Positions 5,818 to 14,021 of a stretch of DNA of 27,850 bases are shown piece after piece (the first letter of the stretch is position 1; every line of letters begins with the position of its first letter). Made by a program: the position numbers and the translations under genes. A model generated the notes under the pieces. That model saw only the letters and a list, made by a program, of their open reading frames with translations. It had not been told where the DNA came from and ran no database searches. This stretch comes from Bacillota bacterium (GTDB lineage: Bacteria; Bacillota; Bacilli; Bacillales; Cytobacillaceae): positions 1 through 27,850 of the forward strand of contig JAEWDX010000285.1 in the NCBI GenBank assembly GCA_023389895.1. Reading direction: 5' to 3'.

Positions 5818-6831
5818 ATGAAAAGGAAATGGTTGCGTCCCTTTTTAATGGTCGTTATCGCAATTATGCTTGTCAGCTGTAACACGGTGAAAAACGAAAC
5901 AAATAATGCAAATAAAGAGAAAGAGCTTGAAGATATTAGTATTATGCTTGATTGGTATCCGAATGCTGTTCATTTAGCTATTTATGTGGCAAAAGAAAAG
6001 GGCTACTTTGAAGATGAAGGGCTTAATGTGAAAATCGAAATGCCTGCTGATACGAATGATCCGTTAAAGCTTGCAGCTACTGGAAAAGTTGATTTAGCTA
6101 TTAGCTATCAAAGTCAGCTATTAGTTTCAAGAGCAGAGAATATACCTGTTGTCTCTATTGCAGCATTTGTTAGACACTCACTTGATGCCATTATGTATAA
6201 AACAGAGAGCGGAATACAATCACCAAAAGATTTAGAAGGAAAAAATGTTGGCTACCCATCTGCATCGGTAAGTGAAGCTATTGTCGCATCAATGGTGGAA
6301 AACGATGGCGGTGATATGAATAAGGTCAAGATGACAGATGTCGGTTGGGATTTGATGTCAGCTTTAGCTACAGACAATGTTGATGCTCTTGTTGGAGCCT
6401 ACATTAACCATGAGCAAGTTCTTTTGAAAAGTGAAGGCTACAACATTGATATTCTAAATTTGCCAGACTATGGAGTGCCAGATAATTATGAACTAATCAT
6501 CGTTACAGGAGAAAAAACATTAAAAAAGAAGAAAGCATCCTTTGAAAGATTTTGGCTTGCTGTCACAAAGGGACATGAAACGCTAAAAGAAGATCCTGAT
6601 GCTGGGTTACAAATTTTACTTGATCATGAAAATGAAAGCTTCCCACTTGATAAAGAAATAGAAAAAGAAAGTTTACAAGTTTTATTACCTTTCATGGAGG
6701 ATGAGAATGCCCCATTTGGCTATCAGGATGAAGCAGCATGGCAGGAAGTAGCTGATTGGCTCTATGAATCAAAGATAATTAAAGAGCCAATTGATCCGAA
6801 AGTGGCCTTTGAAAATATCGTATCAAAATAA
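5818..6831 (+). CDS. thiY: Pyrimidine precursor-binding lipoprotein (ThiY, NMT1/THI5 family)
   Basis: This is the extracellular substrate-binding lipoprotein of the thi importer. From ATG 5818 the signal peptide MKRKWLRPFLMVVIAIMLVSC ends in the lipobox LVSC, with Cys21 as the lipid anchor. The mature part opens with ISIMLDWYPNAVHLAIYVAK and EKGYFEDEGLNVKI, which is diagnostic of the NMT1/THI5-like proteins. Motifs for phosphate-free pyrimidine binding cannot be verified by eye. The length of 337 residues is normal. I rejected a longer start at 5776, because the lipoprotein signal must be N-terminal and TTGGAGATGG precedes 5818. Expected ligand: formylaminopyrimidine or HMP; this is inferred from context. 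Confidence 0.88.
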   Translation: MKRKWLRPFLMVVIAIMLVSCNTVKNETNNANKEKELEDISIMLDWYPNAVHLAIYVAKEKGYFEDEGLNVKIEMPADTNDPLKLAATGKVDLAISYQSQLLVSRAENIPVVSIAAFVRHSLDAIMYKTESGIQSPKDLEGKNVGYPSASVSEAIVASMVENDGGDMNKVKMTDVGWDLMSALATDNVDALVGAYINHEQVLLKSEGYNIDILNLPDYGVPDNYELIIVTGEKTLKKKKASFERFWLAVTKGHETLKEDPDAGLQILLDHENESFPLDKEIEKESLQVLLPFMEDENAPFGYQDEAAWQEVADWLYESKIIKEPIDPKVAFENIVSK

Positions 6832-6858
6832 GGAAGAATATCAGGAGTGACACGAAAA

Positions 6859-7380
6859 ATGTCCAAAACTAAAAAGCTAACATTAACGGCTTTCATTGCA
6901 GCGATTACCACTGTCTCAAGTAGTTTCATCTATATTCCGGCAGGATTTGCAAAAATCTTCCCAATTCAGCATTTTGCCAACGTCCTTTCAGCTGTTTTAC
7001 TTGGACCATGGTATGCTGTGATTCAAGCATTTATCTCTTCTACCCTTAGAAATATGTTTGGAACTGGAAGCCTATTTGCTTACCCAGGAAGTATGATTGG
7101 AGCCTTTTTAGCTGCAATACTTTACAAGAGAACAAAAAATATAGGGTTTGCTGCAATTGGTGAAGTTATTGGGACTGGCATACTTGGTGCAATGGCAACA
7201 TACCCGATTGCCGTCCTGGTGCTAGGAAAGGAAGCGACCTTATTTGGATTAATACCTGCTTTTACAATGAGTTCTTTTACTGGAGCCGTTATGGGTTTTG
7301 GATTACTTAAAATATTAATTAAAAATAAAGCTATAGGAGAGATTCTTCATGAAAACAGCACTTACAATCGCGGGATCTGA
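6859..7380 (+). CDS. thiW: ThiW, energy-coupling-factor S component for thiazole uptake
   Basis: ThiW is a small integral membrane protein predicted to bind hydroxyethylthiazole and work with a shared energy-coupling-factor ATPase/T module encoded elsewhere. The product is 173 residues with about five hydrophobic segments. Family marks are KKLTLTAFIAAITTVSS, FPIQHFANVLSAVLLGPWYA, ISSTLRNMFGTGSLFAYPGS and ATYPIAV. A GTG at 6847 would add four residues; I chose ATG 6859 because TCAGGAG ends 11 bases upstream and it gives the usual short N-terminus. The 3' end overlaps thiD by 32 bases. The thiazole specificity comes from family knowledge and from thiM two genes downstream. Confidence 0.9.
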   Translation: MSKTKKLTLTAFIAAITTVSSSFIYIPAGFAKIFPIQHFANVLSAVLLGPWYAVIQAFISSTLRNMFGTGSLFAYPGSMIGAFLAAILYKRTKNIGFAAIGEVIGTGILGAMATYPIAVLVLGKEATLFGLIPAFTMSSFTGAVMGFGLLKILIKNKAIGEILHENSTYNRGI

Positions 7381-8155
7381 TTCAGGAGGAGGCGCCGGCA
7401 TTCAAGCTGACTTAAAAACATTTGCCGCCCATGGTGTATTCGGTATGTCCATTATTACTGCGATCACGGCACAAAACACGATGGAAGTACGTTCCGTCCA
7501 GAATATTGATCTTTCCATCATTAAGGATCAAATCGAGGCTGTTTTCGATGATATTCGGGTTGATGCTGTAAAAATTGGCATGCTTTCATCATCCGATACA
7601 GTTGAAGTAGTAGCAAACTCTTTAAACAAGTATAAACCAGAATTTATTGTACTTGATCCGGTAATGATTTCAAAAGGTGGTCATCACTTGCTGCAAGAAG
7701 AAGCAATTGCTGCATTAAAAAAACAAATGATTCCATGTGCAACAGTTATTACGCCAAATATTCCAGAGGCTGAAGTATTAACGGGTATACCAATTCATTC
7801 CACTGAAGATCAGAAGGAAGTGTGCAGAGCGATTCATGCACTTGGTGCAAAAACGGTCCTATTAAAAGGCGGCCATCTTAGTGGAGAGCCGATAGATTTA
7901 TTTTTCGATGGCTCAGAATTTCATTGGATAAATGGAGAGAGAATTCATACAAAAAACACTCATGGAACAGGATGTACTTTTTCATCAGCAATTGCAGCAA
8001 ATTTAGCAAAAGGAGCTTCACTAAAAACTGCGATAGAAATTTCTAAAAGCTACATTTTACTGGCGATTAAGCATGGGCTTAATCTCGGCCATGGATACGG
8101 ACCGACAAACCATTTTTATGAACTATATGAAAAAGCAAATTTAATAAAAATATAA
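7349..8155 (+). CDS. thiD: Hydroxymethylpyrimidine / HMP-phosphate kinase (ThiD)
   Basis: ThiD phosphorylates HMP and then HMP-phosphate to HMP-PP, the pyrimidine partner for ThiE. The 268-residue ribokinase-fold protein starts with the substrate-binding ALTIAGSDSGGGAGIQADLK. It has VLDPVMISKGG (about 101-111), TPNIPEAEVL and the anion-hole motif HGTGCTFSSAIAA, with the catalytic region Cys at 209. The ATG overlaps the end of thiW and is preceded by ATAGGAGA. The length and all motifs are intact. The related PdxK/pyridoxal kinase branch is possible by fold, but operon context and motif match favour ThiD. Confidence 0.94.
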   Translation: MKTALTIAGSDSGGGAGIQADLKTFAAHGVFGMSIITAITAQNTMEVRSVQNIDLSIIKDQIEAVFDDIRVDAVKIGMLSSSDTVEVVANSLNKYKPEFIVLDPVMISKGGHHLLQEEAIAALKKQMIPCATVITPNIPEAEVLTGIPIHSTEDQKEVCRAIHALGAKTVLLKGGHLSGEPIDLFFDGSEFHWINGERIHTKNTHGTGCTFSSAIAANLAKGASLKTAIEISKSYILLAIKHGLNLGHGYGPTNHFYELYEKANLIKI

Positions 8156-8177
8156 ATTCATTGGGGGAAATACAACG

Positions 8178-8981
8178 ATGGACAAATCAGCAATAAAAGA
8201 TTTATTTGAAAAAATTAAATATGATAGTCCGCTCGTCCATCATATTACGAACAATGTCACTATTAACGATTGTGCAAATGCCACACTAGCGATTGGCGGA
8301 TCACCTGTTATGGCAACAAGCATTGAGGAAGTGGCAGATATGGTTAGTCTTGCGGATGCACTTGTTATTAATTTTGGAACCATTGATACTCAAACATTTC
8401 AGGCGATGATTGCGGCTAGCAAAGCTGCTAATAAAAAAGGAATTCCTGTTATTTTTGATCCAGTTGGGGTTGGGGCTACTCCATTCCGGACAGAAAGAGC
8501 GAAAGAATTTCTTCATAAAGTAAACGTATCGATTGTTAGAGGAAATGCAACGGAAGTATATGCTCTTATCGGTGGAAACGCACAAACAAGAGGAGTAGAT
8601 TCAGGTGAGATCCCTATTTCCAAAGAAGAATTAGCTTTAAAGGTATGTAAAGACCTTCAAACAATTATCGTTATTAGTGGAGAACTAGATGTGATTTCAA
8701 ACGGTGAAGAAATAGTCAAAATAGTAAATGGAGATATTTGGTTAACGAAAGTAACTGGGACTGGATGTATGACTAATTCTCTCATTGGTTGTTTTTCTGG
8801 TATTACAAATGATTTGTTTTCAGCTGCTATTGCGGGAATGTCTGTGATGAGCTTAGCTGGGGAGCGAGCAAAAACAAGTTTAGCGGAGAATGACGGAATC
8901 GGAACATTTAAAGTCAGGCTGATGGATGAAATCTCACTGATCGATTCGAAAATTTGGGAAGAAGGGGTGCGTTTTGCATGA
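8178..8981 (+). CDS. thiM: Hydroxyethylthiazole kinase (ThiM)
   Basis: ThiM uses ATP to phosphorylate 4-methyl-5-hydroxyethylthiazole and so rescues the thiazole half of thiamine. It is 267 residues, the family length. Key features are SPLVHHITNNVTINDCANATLA near the N-terminus (quoted here as HHITNNVTINDCAN), GGSPVMA, FDPVGVGAT (about 93-101), RGNATEV and the active-site loop VTGTGCMTN with Cys197, matching Cys198 of B. subtilis ThiK. The ribosome binding site TGGGGGAAA lies 22 bases after the thiD stop. The TGA overlaps the thiE ATG (ATGA), so the two are translationally coupled. Confidence 0.95.
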   Translation: MDKSAIKDLFEKIKYDSPLVHHITNNVTINDCANATLAIGGSPVMATSIEEVADMVSLADALVINFGTIDTQTFQAMIAASKAANKKGIPVIFDPVGVGATPFRTERAKEFLHKVNVSIVRGNATEVYALIGGNAQTRGVDSGEIPISKEELALKVCKDLQTIIVISGELDVISNGEEIVKIVNGDIWLTKVTGTGCMTNSLIGCFSGITNDLFSAAIAGMSVMSLAGERAKTSLAENDGIGTFKVRLMDEISLIDSKIWEEGVRFA

Positions 8982-9607
8982 AAGTAAACTACAACTTATA
9001 TTTAGTAACAGAAGAATCTGTCTCAGTAGAAAAGCTTCTTTATACTGTTGAGGAGGCTGTTAAAGGTGGCGTAACGCTCGTTCAGCTACGCGAAAAATTA
9101 AGCAATGGCCAAACTTTTTTTGAAAAAGCGAAAAAACTGAAGGAATTGCTGAGTCGCTATCAGGTTCCACTTATCATTAATGATCGAATTGATGTTGCTC
9201 TTGCTATCGAGGCTGATGGTGTTCATATTGGCCAAAGTGATCTCCCTTTAACGGCAGTTAGAGAAATTGTCCCGAAATCTATGATCGTCGGAGTGTCTGT
9301 ATCGACTACTGAAGAGGCAATCGAAGCTGAACAGAATGGGGCTAATTATATCGGGGTCGGAGCTCTATTTCCGACAACATCTAAAGCTGATGCTAAAGTT
9401 CTACCAAAAGGGATGATTGATTCTATTATTGAAAAAGTTTCCATCCCAATTGTGGCAATTGGTGGAATTCATCTTGAAAATATCGCCGAAATTCGGGACA
9501 AAAATATTGCTGGAATTGCGGTTGTTTCAGGAATAATGAAAGCTGATGCACCATTTAATGCTGCTAAAGCTTTTCGTGACTGTTTAAAAATCCCTAAAGA
9601 AGCTTAA
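8978..9607 (+). CDS. thiE: Thiamine-phosphate synthase (ThiE)
   Basis: ThiE joins HMP-PP and thiazole phosphate to thiamine phosphate with release of pyrophosphate. From ATG 8978 the protein has 209 residues. The TIM-barrel motifs appear in order: LYLVTEE, LVQLREK (34-40), LIINDRIDVA, ADGVHIGQSDLP (79-90), VGVS, YIGVGALFPTTSK, IVAIGGI and VVSGIM. I chose 8978 over an upstream in-frame start at 8954 because GAAGGGG (8961-8967) is spaced correctly for it and the extra residues are not conserved. It is the last gene of the thi operon and is followed by a strong inverted repeat. Confidence 0.95.
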   Translation: MKVNYNLYLVTEESVSVEKLLYTVEEAVKGGVTLVQLREKLSNGQTFFEKAKKLKELLSRYQVPLIINDRIDVALAIEADGVHIGQSDLPLTAVREIVPKSMIVGVSVSTTEEAIEAEQNGANYIGVGALFPTTSKADAKVLPKGMIDSIIEKVSIPIVAIGGIHLENIAEIRDKNIAGIAVVSGIMKADAPFNAAKAFRDCLKIPKEA

Positions 9608-9666
9608 TGACAATTAAATTATTACATAGAATACATTTAAATTCTTTCACTCATATAAATACAAAA

Positions 9667-9693
9667 CCGGTTAGTTGATTTTTAACTAACCGG
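9667..9693. terminator. Bidirectional terminator between thiE and the RND pump gene
   Basis: CCGGTTAGTT (9667-9676) and AACTAACCGG (9684-9693) form a perfect 10-bp stem with a 7-base loop. CTTTG follows on the plus strand and TTTTG on the minus strand. It sits between two convergent genes and can serve both. Confidence 0.85.
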
Positions 9694-9729
9694 CTTTGTA
9701 ACTTTCTCTAGATAGACAATAATTATTTC

Positions 9730-12700
9730 TTATCCTGCAACGGTATCATTGGATTCCCTTGCTGCTTTTTTACGTTGTTTTTTTGCTTTTTTGAAGTGCA
9801 ATAGTTCATATACGACTGGGATGACGATGAGAGTTAGCAAGGTTGCAACAGCCAAACCACCGATAACAACGATTGCTAGGCTACCAGAAACGAGATTACC
9901 AGCTTCAGCTTCTTTAAATAATAAAGGTAACATCGCAGAGATTGTTGCAATAGCTGTCATGAAGATTGGTCGCATACGAACAGATGCTGCTTCGACAACT
10001 GCGTCACGAATGATCATCGTTTGTTCGTTTTGCTTTACTCGATCAAGAAGCACAATTGCATTTGTAACAACAATTCCAATTAACATGAGCGCACCTAATA
10101 GTGCAGTGATATCAATCGAAATTTGGCTTATTAAAATACCTAAGATTGCTCCAATTGCTGCAAGTGGCAATGTAAACAGAATCGCGATTGGGGCACGAAC
10201 TGATTTAAATGTAATGACCATAATTAAGAACACAATACCAATTGAAGCAAGCATCGTCATGAATAAGTCGCTAAAGTCATCCGCTTGATCAACACTAGCT
10301 CCACCGACAAGAACGTCTACATTTTTAGGAATATTTATTCCCTTTGTTGATTCATCACCGAAAATAACTTTATTGACTTCTTTAGAAATAACTGAGAGCT
10401 TTTTCGGGTTAACCGCTGCAGTTACTCTTACGTACTGTTCTCCGTCCTTATGATACAAGCTCGTTGGTTCTTCAACTTTTTGTAGTTTAGCTACCTTAGA
10501 GATTGTGGTCAACCCATTAGCTGTTACAATTGGCACATCCGACACTTCTTTTTCCGTTTTTGGATTGAAAATCGGTTCAACCATTACCATTGTATGTTGA
10601 TCGTTTATTTCTATAGAGCCTATTGGTGTTTGATTTAACATAACAGCAGCTTGCTGGGCAACCTGATCTGCTTTTGCCTTTGCTGGGTCAACGATGTATG
10701 AGAAAATAGTTTTCTTTTCTTCTTGGTTTGTCGTAACCTTTTCAACATCGTCAATATTAGCAATCTTCTTCTGGACAGTTTCTGCAACTTTCGTTAGTTC
10801 ATTGATATTTTCCCCAACTATATCAATCGTAATCGACTGATTAGATCCACCCATCATGGTTGCCTCGCTTACCTCTAATACTCCACCATTGAATGAATTT
10901 TTTTGCGTTTTTATTTTTTTGTTAAACTTCTTTATATTTGCATCTTCTTTAAGAATAATCATAACTTGTGCTTCTGTAGGGTTTCCAACATTACCATATT
11001 TAGCAGCATCTTCTGTATTTCCTAATTGTAAAAATGTGTGTTCAATTTCATCTTGCTTTAATATATATTTCTCAAGCTTAAGGGATTCTTGTTTTACTTT
11101 ATCAATTGGCGTTTCATTTGGAAATTTCAGTGTAACATAGGCGTAATCTGCTTTCGTACTGTCTGTGCCTCCTTTTGGTAAAACTAAGTAAGCACTGACC
11201 GATCCAGCAAACACGACAAAAGCTGTTACTAATACAACCCATTTATGGTTTAATGACCATGTTAGTAATTTTGCAAAGCGAGTAGATGGTTTGTGCTCTT
11301 TAATTTTCGCATTCTTTAATAAACCTGCACTCATAATCGGTACAACAGTTAAAGAAACAATTAAAGAAGCAAGTAGTGAGTATGTGATCGTTAATGCAAA
11401 TGGCAATAAGAAATCTTGTAAATCTCCATTTAATAATCCCATTGGTAGGAAAACAGCTACAGTTGCAAGTGTTGACGATGTAATCGCCGAGCCAACCTCT
11501 TTCGTTGCAGCAATAACTAATTTAGCCGATAGTTTTTCTGTTTGCGATTTTCTAAATATATTTTCGATAACAACGATGCTATCATCAACAAGACGTCCTA
11601 CAGCAACAGCTACTCCACCGAGTGTAAGAATATTTAACGTAACCCCTGACTGTGCTAATAAGAATAGTGTAAGAGCAAGTGAAAGCGGTATGGATATGAT
11701 CGTAATCATTGTTGAGCGAAGATTACGTAAAAATAACATAATAACAATGGTTGCAAAAAAGGCTCCGAGTAAAACCTCTTTAATCATCGTATGTACGGAT
11801 GCTTCCACTGAATCTGCTGTCGATAAGATAACACTTGCTTCAAGCTCATCATATTTTTTATTTATTTTATTAACTACTTTTTTTACTTCTTTACTTACTG
11901 TCACCGCATTAGCGTTGCCATCTTTCGTAACGACCAAAATGAGACCGTCTTTACCATTGAACTTTGTTAAATTACTTTCAGGCTTTTTCACACTAATTGT
12001 GGCAACCTCTTTAAGAGGAATGGATGGTACGATTTCTGTATTCTTCAATTTTTCAATCGTATCGATATCTCCAATTACTTTTAAGTTTGTTGTTTTTCCA
12101 TCAATATTTTTTTCAGCAATAGAAGTAGAGATGTTTTGTCCTTGTAGAAGAGTTAAGATCGTTTCCATTGGAATTTGTTTCTCTGCTAATTTTTTCTCAT
12201 CAAGATCTACTGAAACGTAGGAAGGCACGGTTCCATAAGTTTGAAGATTCGCGACACCATCAATATCCTTAAAGTACGGTGCAATTTCTTTTTTTGTAAA
12301 CTGAATATTCTTCGGAGTAACGCCATCATTAAATGTTAAAGAAACATGTGAGATCGGAATCATTGAAGTATTTAACTGAACGATGTTTGGCTTCATCACA
12401 TTTGGTGGTAATGCCACATTATTAATGGCCTCTTCAATTTCTCTTTTCGCTTCTTTTTTATCCGTTTTTGACTCAAGATGGATTTCAATCGACGAATATC
12501 CATCACCTGTCGTAGAGAAAATATTCTTTTTCCCTTTTACACTTTCAACTGCTTCCTCAATTGGGGTTGTTACTTGCTTCTCCATCGATTTAGAATCAAT
12601 TCCCTGACCCATTACAACGACATTAATAAAGGGTTGATCAGCAGAAGGTAAAAACTCCATCGGCAATCTAAAATAACTTAACACACCCATGACTAAAATA

Positions 12701-12762
12701 ATCATGGTCATAATCGAAACTGCTGCTTTGTTCTTAAAAGACCATTTCGTAAACCAAGACAT
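9730..12762 (-). CDS. RND superfamily efflux pump, SwrC/AcrB-like
   Basis: This is a very large inner-membrane proton-driven exporter of 1010 residues. TM1 is at about 12-30, followed by the typical LPMEFLPSADQPFINV. A periplasm-side porter domain comes next, then TM2-6 with GRLVDDSIVVIENIF, where Asp393 and Asp394 match the proton-relay Asp pair of AcrB. A second porter domain and TM8-12, including GIVVTNAIVLLDRVKQ, follow. The tail is basic (KKAKKQRKKA). I place the start at ATG 12762 because GGTGG lies eight bases before it. No membrane-fusion partner or outer-membrane channel is nearby, as expected in Gram-positives, where SwrC (YerP) of B. subtilis gives surfactin resistance. The real substrate here is unknown. 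The gene is monocistronic and convergent with the thi operon. Confidence 0.9.
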   Translation of the reverse strand: MSWFTKWSFKNKAAVSIMTMIILVMGVLSYFRLPMEFLPSADQPFINVVVMGQGIDSKSMEKQVTTPIEEAVESVKGKKNIFSTTGDGYSSIEIHLESKTDKKEAKREIEEAINNVALPPNVMKPNIVQLNTSMIPISHVSLTFNDGVTPKNIQFTKKEIAPYFKDIDGVANLQTYGTVPSYVSVDLDEKKLAEKQIPMETILTLLQGQNISTSIAEKNIDGKTTNLKVIGDIDTIEKLKNTEIVPSIPLKEVATISVKKPESNLTKFNGKDGLILVVTKDGNANAVTVSKEVKKVVNKINKKYDELEASVILSTADSVEASVHTMIKEVLLGAFFATIVIMLFLRNLRSTMITIISIPLSLALTLFLLAQSGVTLNILTLGGVAVAVGRLVDDSIVVIENIFRKSQTEKLSAKLVIAATKEVGSAITSSTLATVAVFLPMGLLNGDLQDFLLPFALTITYSLLASLIVSLTVVPIMSAGLLKNAKIKEHKPSTRFAKLLTWSLNHKWVVLVTAFVVFAGSVSAYLVLPKGGTDSTKADYAYVTLKFPNETPIDKVKQESLKLEKYILKQDEIEHTFLQLGNTEDAAKYGNVGNPTEAQVMIILKEDANIKKFNKKIKTQKNSFNGGVLEVSEATMMGGSNQSITIDIVGENINELTKVAETVQKKIANIDDVEKVTTNQEEKKTIFSYIVDPAKAKADQVAQQAAVMLNQTPIGSIEINDQHTMVMVEPIFNPKTEKEVSDVPIVTANGLTTISKVAKLQKVEEPTSLYHKDGEQYVRVTAAVNPKKLSVISKEVNKVIFGDESTKGINIPKNVDVLVGGASVDQADDFSDLFMTMLASIGIVFLIMVITFKSVRAPIAILFTLPLAAIGAILGILISQISIDITALLGALMLIGIVVTNAIVLLDRVKQNEQTMIIRDAVVEAASVRMRPIFMTAIATISAMLPLLFKEAEAGNLVSGSLAIVVIGGLAVATLLTLIVIPVVYELLHFKKAKKQRKKAARESNDTVAG

Positions 12763-13040
12763 ACACAAACCACCGTCCGTTCTCCAAATTTAAACGTATC
12801 CTAAAGAATTTTTCTACACTGATAATTGTATTAACTATCCGTATTATTATTAAAGGTCTGGAGTAGTAAATCCTCTAGGTCTTGAGATGTATAAATGGAA
12901 ATTACATGAAATTATTTCCGATATTTGGATTTAGTTACGAACTTGGAATAACCTGTACAGATGTATTATGACTAAAGCCTAGCTCGAAAAGGAAAAAATT
13001 TAATCGTTTAATAAAAAGAGAGGCAGGGTAATAAGAGGCC

Positions 13041-13064
13041 AATTAACACTTTAATTAACACTTT
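13041..13064. repeat. Tandem 12-bp repeat
   Basis: Two perfect back-to-back copies of AATTAACACTTT lie about 60-105 bases before the candidate IclR-operon promoter. This is a possible binding site for a regulator. Confidence 0.7.
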
Positions 13065-13123
13065 GAGGTCTAAAAAGTAGTACTCGCCAAATTTTATGAA
13101 TATTATAAAAATTCTAAAGTGTA

Positions 13124-13151
13124 TTTACTTTATTTTTCGCTGTGGTATTAT
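13124..13151 (+). promoter_or_regulatory. Candidate promoter of the IclR-peptide operon
   Basis: TTTACT (13124-13129) and TATTAT (13146-13151) are separated by 16 bases. Transcription would start near 13158, about 58 bases before the IclR start codon and just upstream of the palindrome. Confidence 0.4.
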
Positions 13152-13180
13152 TATAAAAAATATTTCAAAATTTAGAATAT

Positions 13181-13199
13181 TGGTTCTAATATGGAACCA
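13181..13199. promoter_or_regulatory. Palindrome, candidate IclR autoregulatory operator
   Basis: TGGTTC (13181-13186) and GAACCA (13194-13199) flank a 7-base centre. It lies 17 bases before the IclR start codon. A short palindrome with a centre of this type fits a dimeric winged-helix regulator. That IclR binds it is inference. Confidence 0.45.
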
Positions 13200-13215
13200 T
13201 TAAGGAAGTGATAAT

Positions 13216-14004
13216 TTGAGTTCAAAAACTGTAAGTAAAGCTCTTTGTATACTGGATGCTTTTTCTACAGAAACTCCATCTTGGGGATTGAGAGAACTGG
13301 CTAGAAAATTAGATATGAGCCATTCGATTGTCTATCGTATACTTTCATCATTTGAGGAGAAAGGATATGTTGTTCAGAACTTGGAAACGAACAAATATGA
13401 ATTAGGTATAAGAATCATTGAATTAAGTAACATTGTTGAGGAAAATATCAAGATATCGGAAATGCTGCAGCCAATCATGAAGAAGATTGCTTTAGAGACA
13501 GGGGAAAGTGTTGTTTTAACGATTGTTGATAATGAAGAAGGATTATACTTGAAAATTGTTGAGAGTGAAAAAAGTGTTAGGTTTTCGGGAGCTGTTGGAA
13601 AAAGAAGCCCGCTATATATCGGTGCTTCACATAAAGTAATCCTGGCACATCTTCCACAAGATATTCAAAATAAAATAATTGACCAGGGAATTCAGAATAA
13701 GGCAAAGCATATTGATACGAGGGAAGATTTCCTTGAGCTGCTGGATTATATAAAGAAACAAGGTTGGTTCTATACCTCAAGTGAAACTTTCGATGAAGTT
13801 GCTGCTGTTTCTATCCCGTTATTCGATAATAAGAATAATATTTTAGGTTCTTTATCGGTTGCTGGACCTAACTATCGTTTATCAGAAAGCCAAACGAATA
13901 AAATCCTTCCAATATTACAAGAAAACCAAAAAAATATGAATTTCATTTTCAGTAGAGTTTTTTTTCCTTCTAGAAGAAATTATTTAATTAATGAATTGTC
14001 TTAA
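13216..14004 (+). CDS. IclR family transcriptional regulator
   Basis: This 262-residue DNA-binding regulator has an N-terminal winged helix-turn-helix (about 5-65): KALCILDAFSTETPSWGLRE, then LARKLDMSHSIVYRILSSFE. An effector-binding domain (about 75-255) includes SVRFSGAVGKRSPLYIGASH and FDEVAAVSIPLFDNKNN, the usual IclR ligand fold. The start is TTG 13216 with AAGGAAGTG just upstream. It is the first gene of a run of eight on the same strand with small gaps, so it probably senses the peptide, or a product, that the operon handles and controls its own operon through the palindrome ahead of it. IclR proteins may repress or activate; the sign cannot be told. Confidence 0.9.
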   Translation: MSSKTVSKALCILDAFSTETPSWGLRELARKLDMSHSIVYRILSSFEEKGYVVQNLETNKYELGIRIIELSNIVEENIKISEMLQPIMKKIALETGESVVLTIVDNEEGLYLKIVESEKSVRFSGAVGKRSPLYIGASHKVILAHLPQDIQNKIIDQGIQNKAKHIDTREDFLELLDYIKKQGWFYTSSETFDEVAAVSIPLFDNKNNILGSLSVAGPNYRLSESQTNKILPILQENQKNMNFIFSRVFFPSRRNYLINELS

Positions 14005-14021
14005 TTGAGAGGAGGGATAAT

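Larger units (their letters stand above)
12769..13215. other. Divergent intergenic region upstream of the RND and IclR genes
   Basis: The 447 bases hold no gene. They must contain the promoters for the minus-strand pump and the plus-strand IclR operon. A 12-bp unit AATTAACACTTT occurs twice head to tail (13041-13064), and its core ACACTTT recurs inverted as AAAGTGT at 13116-13122. A promoter and a palindrome near the IclR start are listed separately. I see nothing I can name in 12790-13040. Confidence 0.6.

Noticed and set aside
8954..8977. Longer N-terminus for thiE
   Set aside because: The extra eight residues overlap thiM and are not typical; the ribosome binding site fits ATG 8978.
9749..10288. 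Plus-strand frame of 179 codons opposite the RND pump C-terminus
   Set aside because: Same reason: a shadow of the pump coding sequence with no family features.
11291..12220. Long plus-strand frame of 309 codons opposite the RND pump gene
   Set aside because: It is antisense to a gene with clear RND motifs, has no ribosome binding site, and its composition (Ser/Ile/Val rich) is what the complement of that gene gives.
13041..13064. CRISPR-like repeat
   Set aside because: Only two directly adjacent 12-bp copies with no spacers and no cas genes.
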